Below the pieces are notes generated by a model. It made no database searches and was not told the DNA's origin. It was given only the letters and a program-made list of their open reading frames with translations. 64,000 nt of DNA, taken from Streptomyces sp. NBC_01446 (lineage in GTDB: Bacteria > Actinomycetota > Actinomycetes > Streptomycetales > Streptomycetaceae). Positions 52,897-63,076 of this stretch are shown here, piece by piece (position 1 is the stretch's first letter; every line of letters starts with the position of its first letter). The DNA lies in contig NZ_JAPEPO010000001.1 in NCBI RefSeq assembly GCF_026340095.1, positions 2,386,501-2,450,500 of the forward strand. The letters are read 5' to 3'. The translations under genes were made by a program, and so were the position numbers.

Positions 52897-53961
52897 TCAG
52901 CGCCCCTGTTCGTACTGCCTCAGCTGCTCCGTGCTGATCATGCTCGTGTCGAAGAGGCTGGTCTCGTCGAGCGCCGCCGGCTCGTGCGCCGCCTGCGGCT
53001 GCGCATAGCCCGCCTGGGCCTGGTCGTAGCCCTGCTGCTGGTGCTGCTGGTAGGCGTACAGGTCCTGCTGCTGCTGGTACGCGTACGGGTCCTGCTGGTA
53101 CACCGCGTACGGATCCTGCTGGCCGTAGGGCTGCTGCTGGTAGGCGTACACGTCCTGCTGCGGGTCCTGCTGCTGGGCGTACACCGGCTGCTGGGCCGGG
53201 ATCTGCGGGGCCTGGGGGATCTCCCGGTCCGGCTCCGCGGGGACGCTGCCGATCTCCGCGAGACCGGCGAGGTAGTCGGCGTCACTGGTGTGCTGGGCGC
53301 CCGTGCCGTCGCCGAGGGTGCCGAGCTCGTCGCTGGCGACCCGGCCCTGGAGCGTGTGCCGGCCGCGGCCGACCGCCTCCAGGGTCTTGGCGAGGACCGC
53401 CTCGAAGGCGCCGAGCTTCACGTCGACGTACGAGTCGGCGTCGCGGCGCAGGGTCTCGGGGTCGTGGCTGCGCTCGGGGGCGTCCTCGTCCTCGTAGCCC
53501 TGGTCGTCGACGCCCGGGCCGGTGCCGAGGAGCTTCTCGCGGCCTCGGCCCACGGAGCCGAGGGTCTTGGTGAGGACGACCTCGAAGTTGGCGAGCTTGG
53601 AGTCGACGTAGTCGTCGGCCTCCGCGCGGATCTCCTCGGCCTCCTTGCGGGCCTCGGCGAGGATCCGTTCCCCTTCGTCCTGGGAGCGGCGCGCGACCTC
53701 GGTGTCGGAGATCAGCGAACCGCGCTCGGCGTGCGCCGTCTCGATGATCCGCTCGGCCTCCTGGCGGGCCTGCTCGACCATCTGCGCGCGTCCGCCGATC
53801 AGCTCCTCGGCCTGCGCGAGGGAGCCGGGCAGGGCCTGGCGCACCTCTTCGAGCATCGCGAGCAGGTCGGCGCGATTGACCACACACGAGGCCGACATGG
53901 GCATGGACCGGGCATTGCCGACCGCGGCGACGATCTCGTCGATCTTCTTCTGCACGTCCAC
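52897..53961 (-). CDS. DivIVA-like coiled-coil protein with Gln/Tyr-rich tail
   Basis: A 354-residue protein. The N-terminal ~225 residues are a helical coiled coil of the DivIVA / F-type ATPase subunit-b-like kind (AEELIGGRAQMVEQARQEAERIIETAHAERGSLISDTEVARRSQDEGERILAEARKEAEEIRAEADDYVDSKLA), with the module (D)DYVDSKL repeated later as DSYVDVKL. The C-terminal ~100 residues are low-complexity and rich in Gln, Tyr, Pro and Asp (repeats YAYQQQ, DPYAVYQQDPYAYQQ). It lies between DUF177 and coaD. It may act at the cell pole or wall; that is inferred. Confidence 0.88.
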   Translation of the reverse strand: MDVQKKIDEIVAAVGNARSMPMSASCVVNRADLLAMLEEVRQALPGSLAQAEELIGGRAQMVEQARQEAERIIETAHAERGSLISDTEVARRSQDEGERILAEARKEAEEIRAEADDYVDSKLANFEVVLTKTLGSVGRGREKLLGTGPGVDDQGYEDEDAPERSHDPETLRRDADSYVDVKLGAFEAVLAKTLEAVGRGRHTLQGRVASDELGTLGDGTGAQHTSDADYLAGLAEIGSVPAEPDREIPQAPQIPAQQPVYAQQQDPQQDVYAYQQQPYGQQDPYAVYQQDPYAYQQQQDLYAYQQHQQQGYDQAQAGYAQPQAAHEPAALDETSLFDTSMISTEQLRQYEQGR

Positions 53962-54034
53962 CGTGTGCTCGCCACTCTCTACAGGGGTGTTGGAGACGGA
54001 CGGAACGACTGTACGGCCAACTGGCGCCCGGATG

Positions 54035-55140
<1,106 letters not shown>

Positions 55141-55192
55141 CTGAGTCCTAGTGGAGAAGGGGCTGAAGGGACGTGCGGGGACCTCCAGTTTG

Positions 55193-57427
55193 TCAGCCCT
55201 TGTCGAGGTACTGCTCGCGCTCCTCGTCCAGGAGCGCGTCCAGGGCCGTGCGCAGGCCCGGCAGGTGCTCCAGGTCGGGGTCGGCGGCGACGACGGCCGT
55301 CGCCTCCTGGCGGGCCTCGGCGATGATCTCCTCGTCCTCGATGACGGCGAGCATGCGCAGGGACGAGCGCACCCCGGACTGGGCCTGGCCGAGAACATCG
55401 CCCTCGCGGCGCTGCTCCAGGTCGATACGGGAGAGCTCGAACCCGTCGAGCGTGGCGGCGACGGCGCCGAGACGGGCGCGGGCGGGGCTGGCCTCCGGCA
55501 TCTCGCTGACCAGAAGACACAGGCCCGCCGCCGAGCCACGGCCGACGCGGCCGCGCAGCTGATGGAGCTGGGAGACGCCGAAGCGGTCGGCGTCCATGAT
55601 CACCATGGCTGTGGCGTTCGGCACGTTCACACCGACCTCGATGACCGTGGTCGCGACCAGGACGTCCGTCTCGCCCGCGGCGAAGCGTCGCATCACGGCG
55701 TCCTTGTCGTCGGGCTGCATCCTGCCGTGCAGAACCTCCACCTTCAGCCCGCGCAGGGCGCCGTGGGCCAGCTCCTCGGCGACGTCCAGGACGGCGAGCG
55801 GAGGCCGCTTCTCGGCCGCGTCCTCGGCGGACTCGTTCTTGGCCCCCTTGCCCCCCTTGCCGCCCTTGCCGTTCTTGCTCTGCTCCTCCTCGTCGCCGAT
55901 GCGGGGGCAGACGACGTACGCCTGATGCCCGTTCTCCACTTCCTCGCGTACGCGCTCCCAGGCGCGCGCGAGGAAGTGCGGCTTGTCGGCGGCGGGCACG
56001 ACGTGGGTGGCGATCGGCGAGCGCCCGGCGGGCAGCTGATCGAGAACGGAGGTCTCCAGGTCACCGAAGACCGTCATCGCGACCGTACGGGGAATGGGGG
56101 TGGCCGTCATGACCAGCAGGTGCGGGGGCTGCTTGCCCTTGCCGCGCAGGGCGTCGCGCTGCTCGACACCGAAGCGGTGCTGCTCGTCGACGACGACCAG
56201 TCCCAGGTCGTGGAACTGGACCTTGTCCTCGATCAGGGCGTGCGTCCCGATGACGATGCCCGCGTCGCCCGTGACGAGGTCGAGAAGGGCCTGGCGGCGG
56301 GCCGCGACGCCCATGGAGCCGGTGAGCAGAACGACCTTGGTGGAGTGCTCGGCGCCCCCGAGCATCCCGCCCTCGGCGAGTTCGCCCATCATCTCGGTGA
56401 TGGAGCGGTGGTGCTGCTGGGCGAGGACCTCGGTCGGCGCGAGCATCGCGGCCTGCCCGCCCGCGTCGACGACGGCGAGCATGGCGCGCAGCGCGACCAT
56501 CGTTTTCCCGGAACCGACCTCTCCCTGGAGCAGGCGGTGCATCGGGTGCTCGGTGGCGAGGCCGTCGAAGATCTCCTTGGAGACCTTCTGCTGGCCGTCG
56601 GTGAGGGTGAAGGGGAGCTTCGCGTCGAACGCCGTGAGCAGGCCGTCGGGGCGGGGGACGCGGGCCACGGCGGGCAGCTGCGCGTCGGCGAACCTCCGCC
56701 TGGCGAGGGCGACTTGGAGGACGAACGCCTCGTCCCACTTGAGGCGGGCGCGGGCGTCGGCGATGTCCGCCTTCGTGTGGGGCCGGTGGACCTTCAGGAG
56801 CGCTTCGGGCAGCGGGACGAGGCCGCGGCCCTCACGCAGCGAGTCCGGCAGGGGGTCGAGGGCCTCCTGGGCGCTGGGCAGCACCATGTCGACGGCCTTG
56901 GCGATCTTCCACGACTCCAGCTTGGCGGTGGCCGGATAGAGCGGGATGAGGGCGCCGGCCCAGGAGCCGATGGCCTCATCGGCCTCGCCGGCGTCCAGAG
57001 CGTCGGCCCGCAGCAGCTCGTACGCCGGGTGCGCGAGCTGCATCTTGCGGTTGAAGACGGAGGCCTTGCCCGCGAACATCGCGCGCGTGCCGGGCAGGAG
57101 GTCCTTGTGCGGCTTGTGGATGCCACGGCCGAAGAAGACCAGCTGGAGCTGGCCGCTGCCGTCCGTGATGGTCACTTCGAGGCGCTGGCCGGTGCCACCG
57201 TTGAACTTCAGGATGCGGGCGCTCGCGACCTGGGCGACCACGGTGACGTGCTCGTCGAGGGGCAGGTCGGCGAGGCGGGTGAGCTCGCCGCGCTCCGCGT
57301 ATCTGCGCGGATAGTGGTGGAGCAGGTCACCGACCGTGTGCAGGTCCAGGTGCTCGGCCATCACCTTCGCGGTGGCGGGACCGAGCGCTTTCTTCAGCGG
57401 TTCTTCGAGCGCGGGCACGGAATTCAT
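55193..57427 (-). CDS. recG: ATP-dependent DNA helicase RecG
   Basis: Branch-migration helicase that reverses stalled forks and acts on Holliday junctions. The ~745-residue protein has the wedge (OB) domain near residues 60-160, helicase motif I GEVGSGKTMVAL, motif II VVVDEQHRFG, TATPIPRT, and motifs IV-VI with FAAGETDVLVATTVIEVGVNVPNATAMVIMDADRFG and QLRGRVGRGS. A Lys/Gly-rich insertion lies within the second RecA-like lobe. The start may be the ATG at 57427, an ATG at 57448 or a GTG at 57418; no strong ribosome binding site decides. Confidence 0.95.
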   Translation of the reverse strand: MNSVPALEEPLKKALGPATAKVMAEHLDLHTVGDLLHHYPRRYAERGELTRLADLPLDEHVTVVAQVASARILKFNGGTGQRLEVTITDGSGQLQLVFFGRGIHKPHKDLLPGTRAMFAGKASVFNRKMQLAHPAYELLRADALDAGEADEAIGSWAGALIPLYPATAKLESWKIAKAVDMVLPSAQEALDPLPDSLREGRGLVPLPEALLKVHRPHTKADIADARARLKWDEAFVLQVALARRRFADAQLPAVARVPRPDGLLTAFDAKLPFTLTDGQQKVSKEIFDGLATEHPMHRLLQGEVGSGKTMVALRAMLAVVDAGGQAAMLAPTEVLAQQHHRSITEMMGELAEGGMLGGAEHSTKVVLLTGSMGVAARRQALLDLVTGDAGIVIGTHALIEDKVQFHDLGLVVVDEQHRFGVEQRDALRGKGKQPPHLLVMTATPIPRTVAMTVFGDLETSVLDQLPAGRSPIATHVVPAADKPHFLARAWERVREEVENGHQAYVVCPRIGDEEEQSKNGKGGKGGKGAKNESAEDAAEKRPPLAVLDVAEELAHGALRGLKVEVLHGRMQPDDKDAVMRRFAAGETDVLVATTVIEVGVNVPNATAMVIMDADRFGVSQLHQLRGRVGRGSAAGLCLLVSEMPEASPARARLGAVAATLDGFELSRIDLEQRREGDVLGQAQSGVRSSLRMLAVIEDEEIIAEARQEATAVVAADPDLEHLPGLRTALDALLDEEREQYLDKG

Positions 57428-57655
57428 TTCACACCATGGCTCTGACATCGGCGGCTCTCGATCCCGAAATCCGGGAGCGTCGGCAAGGTACTCGAGTCGC
57501 AGCGTGCCTTTCGGGCACCGGGCAGGGCTTGTCCGTCATGCATCCGCATCAGCGGACAAGTGAGAAGCCATCGCGTCCACGCAACGGCGGAGTCACTGCA
57601 CACCACGCCACTGGTTCTTGATTCTCAGACTGGTCGACAGGTGTGCCCATAGCGC

Positions 57656-57697
57656 CCGGGAAGTGGAGCCCGCGGCTTCGCGGGCTCCACTTCCCGG
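57656..57697 (-). terminator. Terminator after the DAK2-domain gene
   Basis: A 19-bp perfect stem (CCGGGAAGTGGAGCCCGCG and complement) with a GCTT loop begins seven bases beyond the stop at 57704. The rest of the 57428-57703 gap has no gene. Confidence 0.9.
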
Positions 57698-57703
57698 ACG
57701 CTC

Positions 57704-59365
57704 TCACTCCACGCCGATGAGCATGAGCGCCGAGTTCCGCCCGCCTCGGTAGACCACGGTGTCGACGGCCAGGTACGTCTCGCGTACGTGCCGTTCGAGC
57801 CGGTCGGCGACCCCGTCGGGCACCTCGTCGCCGAGCACGAGGGTGACCATCTCGCCGCCCGCGGCCAGCATCCTGTCGAGGGTCGTACGGGCCGTCCGCG
57901 TCACCTCTTCGCCGATCACGGCGACGTCCCCGTCGATGAGGCCGAGGAAGTCCCCGGCCTGGCAGATGCCGGCCATCGTCCACGACTGCCGCTCGGCGAC
58001 GGCCAGTTCGGCGTAGCGGGTCGCGCCGGCCGCCGACGTCATCGCGACGACGTCCTCGTCGAAGCGCCGCTCCTTCTCGTGGACGGCGAGCGCGGCGATG
58101 CCCTGGATCGCGGACCGGGTGGGGATGAGGGCGACCCGCACGCCTTCGGTGCGGGCCTGCTCGGCCGCTGCCGCGGCGGTGTGGCGCAGTTCGGCGTCGT
58201 TCGGCAGGAGCACCACTTCGCGCGCGTGCGCCCGCCGGATCGCCTCGACCAGTTCCCCGCTGCCGGGCACCTCGCCGGGCCGCTCGGGTACGACGGTGGC
58301 GCCCGCCTCGCTGTACAGACCGGCGAGCCCCTCCCCGGGGACCACGGCGACGATCGCGCGCTGGGCGCGCTCCCCGGTCGGCGCGGAGCCGGACGCGGGG
58401 TGCGTCGTATGGGCGTCGCCGGCGGCGAAGTGCGTGATGCGGATGCGGTACGGGCGGCCGGCCTCGACGCCCGCTTCGACGGCGGCGCCCGCGTCGTCGA
58501 CGTGCACGTGGACGTTCCACAGTCCGTCGCCGCCGACGACCACGAGGGAGTCGCCGAGGCCGTCGAGCCGGGTCCGCAGCCGCGCCACGGCCTGGTCGTC
58601 GGCCTCCAGGAGGTAGATGACCTCGAAGGCGGGCCCTTCGCCGTCCGCGCAGTCCAGCGACTGGTCGGCGGCCACGCGCGCGTGGTGCACGCCCCGGCCG
58701 CCCGGAGGTGGCACCGGGTCGCCCGAGAGCGCCTCCGTCAGCGCACCGAGTACGGCCACGAGCCCGCGCCCGCCCGCGTCCACGACACCCGCGCGCCCCA
58801 GGACCGCGAGCTGTCCCGGCGTCGCGTCGAGCGCGGCACGGGCACCGTCGTACGCGGCGCGGGCCACGTCACCGCAGTCTCCGGAGTGACCGTCGGCGGC
58901 GTCGGCAGCGGCGGCTGCCACCGTCAGGACCGTGCCCTCCACAGGGTGCGCGACCGCCTCCCGGGCCGACTCGGCGGCCCGGCGCAGTGCGCGCCGCAGG
59001 GTGTCCCCCACCGCACTTTCGCTGTGATCCGCCTCACCGTCGGCGTCGCGCGCGAGGACCTGGGCCATGCCGCGAAGGAGCTGCGCGAGGATCGTTCCGG
59101 AGTTTCCGCGGGCCCCTATCAGGGCTCCGTGAGCCATCGCGTGGACGACGTCGGGCAGCGCGGGCGGTGCGGGTTCGAGGCCCGTGAAGACCGCTTCCAC
59201 CGCCTGTACCGCGGACTCGACGGTCAGGTACAGATTGGTGCCTGTGTCCCCGTCCGCGACGGGATAGACGTTGATCGCGTCGATCTCCTCGCGGTCCCGC
59301 CCGAGCGCCTCCAGGGCCAGTGCGCACCAGGCGCGCACCGCGTGGACGTCGAGCACCTGCGGCAC
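57704..59365 (-). CDS. DAK2/DegV-type (FakA-like) kinase-domain protein
   Basis: A 553-residue protein. The N-terminal DAK2 domain (~residues 1-200) has the nucleotide-binding INVYPVADGDTGTNLYLTVESA and GARGNSGTILAQLLRGMAQ, and the VDAGGRGLVAVL segment. The middle and C-terminal parts match the FakA-like pattern (GDSLVVVGGDGLWNVHVHVDDAG, VLLPNDAELRHTAAAAAE, RTLDRMLAAGGEMVTLVLGD). Such proteins phosphorylate fatty acids together with a FakB protein; no fakB is visible here. It diverges from rpmB and precedes recG on the same strand (conserved in Streptomyces). Confidence 0.88.
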   Translation of the reverse strand: MPQVLDVHAVRAWCALALEALGRDREEIDAINVYPVADGDTGTNLYLTVESAVQAVEAVFTGLEPAPPALPDVVHAMAHGALIGARGNSGTILAQLLRGMAQVLARDADGEADHSESAVGDTLRRALRRAAESAREAVAHPVEGTVLTVAAAAADAADGHSGDCGDVARAAYDGARAALDATPGQLAVLGRAGVVDAGGRGLVAVLGALTEALSGDPVPPPGGRGVHHARVAADQSLDCADGEGPAFEVIYLLEADDQAVARLRTRLDGLGDSLVVVGGDGLWNVHVHVDDAGAAVEAGVEAGRPYRIRITHFAAGDAHTTHPASGSAPTGERAQRAIVAVVPGEGLAGLYSEAGATVVPERPGEVPGSGELVEAIRRAHAREVVLLPNDAELRHTAAAAAEQARTEGVRVALIPTRSAIQGIAALAVHEKERRFDEDVVAMTSAAGATRYAELAVAERQSWTMAGICQAGDFLGLIDGDVAVIGEEVTRTARTTLDRMLAAGGEMVTLVLGDEVPDGVADRLERHVRETYLAVDTVVYRGGRNSALMLIGVE

Positions 59366-59558
59366 CTGCGCCTCCTAGAGCAGCCGAACTGGCATCGCAG
59401 CGTAGACCCCGGAGGGGGTCCCTCCGGAAGAGGGCCCGGGACGGCAACCGGGGCAACCATGGTAGTTTCGTTCTACCGAAGCAGCCGTTGTATGCTGCTC
59501 CGGTTGCTCGATACCCATCGGGCCTTCCCCTGGCACCGCCACTCAGATCCTCCGATCC

Positions 59559-59578
59559 GATCCCGGCATGCCGGGATC
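59559..59578. promoter_or_regulatory. 20-bp perfect palindrome upstream of rpmB
   Basis: GATCCCGGCATGCCGGGATC is fully self-complementary with no loop and lies 34 bases before the rpmB start. It sits in the 247-base divergent region shared with the DAK2 gene. A second small inverted repeat GGTAG/CTACC lies at 59462-59478. Confidence 0.6.
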
Positions 59579-59612
59579 AACCGTAAGTGCATCTGAAGTC
59601 TTGGAGTGACCC

Positions 59613-59798
59613 GTGGCTGCCAACTGCGACGTCTGCGGCAAGGGGCCGAGCTTCGGCAACAACATTTCGCACTCGCACCGCCGTACGTCCCGTCGCTGGA
59701 ACCCGAACATCCAGCGTGTGCGTGCAGTGGTCGGGCGGACGCCGAAGCGGCTCAACGTCTGCACCTCGTGCATCAAGGCCGGCAAGGTCTCGCGCTGA
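59613..59798 (+). CDS. rpmB: 50S ribosomal protein L28
   Basis: A 61-residue ribosomal protein with [32 protein letters not shown] and C-terminal [11 protein letters not shown]; both CxxC pairs are intact, so this is the zinc-binding paralogue. GTG start with GGAG upstream. A classical terminator follows. Confidence 0.97.
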   Translation: MAANCDVCGKGPSFGNNISHSHRRTSRRWNPNIQRVRAVVGRTPKRLNVCTSCIKAGKVSR

Positions 59799-59834
59799 CG
59801 TAACGCGTAGCGCGGCCACCTAGCTGGTTGCTTG

Positions 59835-59868
59835 AAGGACCGGTCCCCTCGGGGGCCGGTCCTTTTTT
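59835..59868 (+). terminator. Rho-independent terminator of rpmB
   Basis: Stem AAGGACCGG / CCGGTCCTT plus an inner CCCC/GGGG stem, followed by a T-run. It is one of the few terminators in the window with a T-tract. Confidence 0.92.
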
Positions 59869-59957
59869 ATGCCGTCTTCATGCCGTCTTCATGCCGTCCT
59901 CTTGCCGTTCCCATGCCGTCTTCACGCCAATTTCGGCTGTTTCATGACGTTTTCATG
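59869..59957. repeat. 11-bp tandem repeats upstream of the SARP regulator gene
   Basis: Units of ATGCCGTCTTC begin at 59869 and 59880 (identical), 59891 (one change), 59902 (diverged) and 59913 (identical); weaker copies continue to 59957. The array ends about 64 bases before the SARP gene start. It overlaps a spurious short open frame. Confidence 0.85.
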
Positions 59958-60020
59958 CCGGAAGAGTCCCACGGGCACAGACCCGGGATGCTCCCCGTAA
60001 CCCCTGCCACAATCTGACCA

Positions 60021-63000
60021 ATGCGCTTCGGCATCCTCGGTCCCCTCGACGTACGCGCCCCCGACGGCACCCCGTTGGACCCCGGCGGTCCGCGCCCGCG
60101 GGCGTTGCTGACGCTGCTGCTCCTGGAGGCGGGCCGGACCGTCCCGGCGGAGCGCCTGATCGACGGCCTGTACGGGGACGAGCCACCGGCCGGCGCCGCG
60201 AACGCGCTGCAGTCGCAGGTCTCACGGCTGCGCAAGCGACTCTCCCTCGACATCGAGGCCACTCCGGCGGGCTACCGGCTGGCCGTCGGCCCGGACGACG
60301 TGGACGTGCACCGTTTCGAGCGGCTGGCCGCCGAGGGCGAGCGGGCGCTCACGGCCGGGGACCCTTCCCAGGCGTCCGCACTCCTCGAGGAGGCGGTCGG
60401 GCTCTGGCGCGGCCCCGCGCTCGCCGACCTGCCTGCCGCCTTCGGCAGCCGTCTCGACGAGATCAGGCTCACCGCCGCCCAGACCCGCATAGAGGCGGAA
60501 CTCGCGCTCGGCTCGGGTGGCGGTCTCGTCCCCGAACTCCGGGGGCTGATCGCCGCCCACCCCCTCAGCGAACGCCTCTACGGTCAGCTGATGCGCGCCC
60601 TCCACGCCGACGGGCGGCCCGCCGAGGCGCTCGCCGTGTACGAGGAGGTGCGGCGCGTCCTCGCCGACGAGCTGGGGGCCGATCCTTCGGCGGAGCTCTC
60701 GGCGCTGCACCTGGAACTCCTGCGGGGGCGGGAACCCGCGCGCGGGCGGGGCGTTCCGGCGCAGTTGACCCGGTTCGTGGGACGGACCGACGAGCTCTCA
60801 CGGATCGACGCCCTGCTCGCCGGGGCGCGGCTCGTGACGCTCACGGGTCCGGGCGGGGCGGGCAAGACCCGGCTCGCGGCCGAGGCCGCGCGGGACAGGG
60901 CCGACGTGTGCTGGGCCGAGCTGGCGCCTCTCGCCGGCGGGGAGCAGGTGCCGTACGCGCTGCTCGCGGCGCTCGGGGTGCGTGAGGGGTTCCGGGGGCC
61001 CCAGGGAGATCCGGTCGAGCGACTGATCGACGCGCTGGAGGGGCGCGAGGTGCTGCTCGTGCTCGACAACTGCGAGCACCTCGTCGACGACGCGGCCCGG
61101 ACCGCCGGCGTGCTGCTCGGCGCGTGTCCCGGGCTGCGGATCCTCGCCACGAGCCGGGAGGCGCTCGGCATCACCGGTGAGGCGCTGTGCCCGGTGCCAC
61201 CGCTCGCGGCCGGCCCCGCGGCGCGTCTGTTCATGGACCGGGCCGCCGCCGTACGGCCCGATGCCGATCTGCACGCGCGCGTGGAGGCCGTTCACGGGAT
61301 CTGCGAGGCCCTCGACGGGCTGCCGCTGGCGATCGAACTCGCCGCGGCCAGGCTGCGCACGCTCACCGTCGACGAGCTCGCCGACCGCTTGGGCGACCGC
61401 TTCCGTCTGCTGTCCCGCGGCGACCGCACCAAGGCGCCCCGGCACCGCACGCTGCGCGCGGTCGTCGAGTGGAGCTGGGAGCTGCTCGACGAGGAGGAGC
61501 GGGATCTCGCGCGGCGGATGGCCGTGTTCGCCGGAGGGTCGTCCGGGGGCGCGACGCTCGCCGCGGTCGAGGCCGTGTGCGGGGTGCCGTACCCGGAGGA
61601 CCTGCTGGCCTCGCTCACGGAGAAGTCCTTCCTGGAAGCGGCCGGCGGGCGCTACCGGATGCTTCAGACGATCCGAGCGTTCTGCGCGGAGCACCTGGCC
61701 GACGAGGGCGAGCTGTCGCGGCTGCGGGGCGCGCACGCCGCGTACTTCCGCGGACTGGCGGCGCAGGCTGAGCCGTATCTGCGCGGCGGCGGGCAGCTGC
61801 CGCGGCTGGCCGCGCTCGGGGCCGAGCGGGACAACCTGTCGGCGGCCCTGCGTCATCTCGTGCGCGCGGACCCGCGCGCGGCGCTGCGGCTGATGGCGGA
61901 CCTGTCCTGGTTCTGGCGGCTGCGCGGGCTGCACGGCGCGCATGTGCCGCTGGCCCGCGAGCTGCTCGCGGCGCTCGGGGACGAGCCGCCGGAGGACCTT
62001 GCCGAGGAGTACGTCCTGTGCGTGATCAACACGGTCGCGGGCGACGGGAACGACCCGCGCGAACCGCTGCGCCTGGCCCGCGCGGAGGCCGTGCTCGCAT
62101 CCTGGGACCACGCGCTGCGGCGGCCGTTCGTGGTGGTCCTGTGGTCGGTGGCGTACGGGCCGCAGTACGCCGTGAAGGAGCGGGTGCGCCGGCAGGTCGG
62201 TGAAGCGCCCTGGGGGCTCGCGCTGCTGGATGTCGGCCTGGGCTTCCAGGAGTGGTTCGCGGGGCGCCCCGTCACGTCGGAGGAGCATTTCGAGCGGGCG
62301 CTCGCCGGCTTCCGGGCGACCGGTGACCGGTGGGGCATGGCCAACTGCCTTGATCCGCTGGGCATGTTCGCGGACTGGCGCGGTGACCGGGAGCGGGCTC
62401 TGGCGCTGCTTGACGAGGGTCTCGCGCACGTGGCCGCGCTCGAAGCCCCGGAGGAGACCGCCGATCTGCTGCACCGGCGCGCGTGTGTCCTGCTCCACCA
62501 GGGCCAACTCCGGGACGCGGCCGACCACTTCACGCGGTCGGCCGCGATGGCCCGCACGGCGGCCGTCCCCGACAAGGTGGCGAGCGCGCGGCGCGGGCTC
62601 GGCGATGTGGCACGGATCGGCGGGGACACGGAGCACGCGCGCGTGCACTACGAAGCGGCTCTCGAACTGTGCGCGGCGAACTGGTTCAGCGTCGGCGAGA
62701 CCGTGCGGACCCTCATCGGTCTGGGCCGCGTCGCGCTCGCCGCGTCACGGCCCGACGAGGCGCGCGCCTGGTTCGAGCAGGGGCTCGCGCTCTGCGACGG
62801 GCCCACGCGCGCCCTCGAACTGGCCGATACGGCCGAGGCGTTGGCCTCCGTGGCGCGGGATCCGCGCGAGGCCGCGGTGCTGCTCGGGGCCGGTGCGGGC
62901 CTGCGCGGGCTCGCGCTCATCGGGGACCCGGACGTCGCGCCCGTAGAGGCGCGGGTCCGTGCGGCGCTCACTCCGGAGACGTACGAGAAGGCCTTCGAGG

Positions 63001-63041
63001 AGGGCCGGGCGATGCGGTCAGCGGCGGTCAGCCGACGGTAA
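60021..63041 (+). CDS. SARP/AfsR-family transcriptional regulator
   Basis: A 1006-residue regulator. The N-terminal winged-helix and BTAD domains (~residues 1-245) read MRFGILGPLDVRAPDGTPLD ... AERLIDGLYGDEPPAGAANALQSQVSRLRKRL ... RLYGQLMRALHADGRPAEALAVYEEVRRVLADELGADPSAEL. An NB-ARC-type ATPase follows with Walker A GPGGAGKT and LLVLDNCEHLVDDAA, and the C-terminal ~350 residues are TPR-like. Large SARPs of this type activate secondary-metabolite genes. It lies after rpmB with a tandem-repeat array in its upstream region, and is followed 35 bases later by a monooxygenase that it may control. Confidence 0.92.
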   Translation: MRFGILGPLDVRAPDGTPLDPGGPRPRALLTLLLLEAGRTVPAERLIDGLYGDEPPAGAANALQSQVSRLRKRLSLDIEATPAGYRLAVGPDDVDVHRFERLAAEGERALTAGDPSQASALLEEAVGLWRGPALADLPAAFGSRLDEIRLTAAQTRIEAELALGSGGGLVPELRGLIAAHPLSERLYGQLMRALHADGRPAEALAVYEEVRRVLADELGADPSAELSALHLELLRGREPARGRGVPAQLTRFVGRTDELSRIDALLAGARLVTLTGPGGAGKTRLAAEAARDRADVCWAELAPLAGGEQVPYALLAALGVREGFRGPQGDPVERLIDALEGREVLLVLDNCEHLVDDAARTAGVLLGACPGLRILATSREALGITGEALCPVPPLAAGPAARLFMDRAAAVRPDADLHARVEAVHGICEALDGLPLAIELAAARLRTLTVDELADRLGDRFRLLSRGDRTKAPRHRTLRAVVEWSWELLDEEERDLARRMAVFAGGSSGGATLAAVEAVCGVPYPEDLLASLTEKSFLEAAGGRYRMLQTIRAFCAEHLADEGELSRLRGAHAAYFRGLAAQAEPYLRGGGQLPRLAALGAERDNLSAALRHLVRADPRAALRLMADLSWFWRLRGLHGAHVPLARELLAALGDEPPEDLAEEYVLCVINTVAGDGNDPREPLRLARAEAVLASWDHALRRPFVVVLWSVAYGPQYAVKERVRRQVGEAPWGLALLDVGLGFQEWFAGRPVTSEEHFERALAGFRATGDRWGMANCLDPLGMFADWRGDRERALALLDEGLAHVAALEAPEETADLLHRRACVLLHQGQLRDAADHFTRSAAMARTAAVPDKVASARRGLGDVARIGGDTEHARVHYEAALELCAANWFSVGETVRTLIGLGRVALAASRPDEARAWFEQGLALCDGPTRALELADTAEALASVARDPREAAVLLGAGAGLRGLALIGDPDVAPVEARVRAALTPETYEKAFEEGRAMRSAAVSRR

Positions 63042-63076
63042 GCGGGTGGTCAGGGGCGCCCGCGAGGCTCGGGGAC

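Noticed and set aside
59832..60017. Small plus-strand open frame between rpmB and the SARP gene
   Set aside because: It begins in the rpmB terminator and runs through the 11-bp repeat, so it is not a gene.
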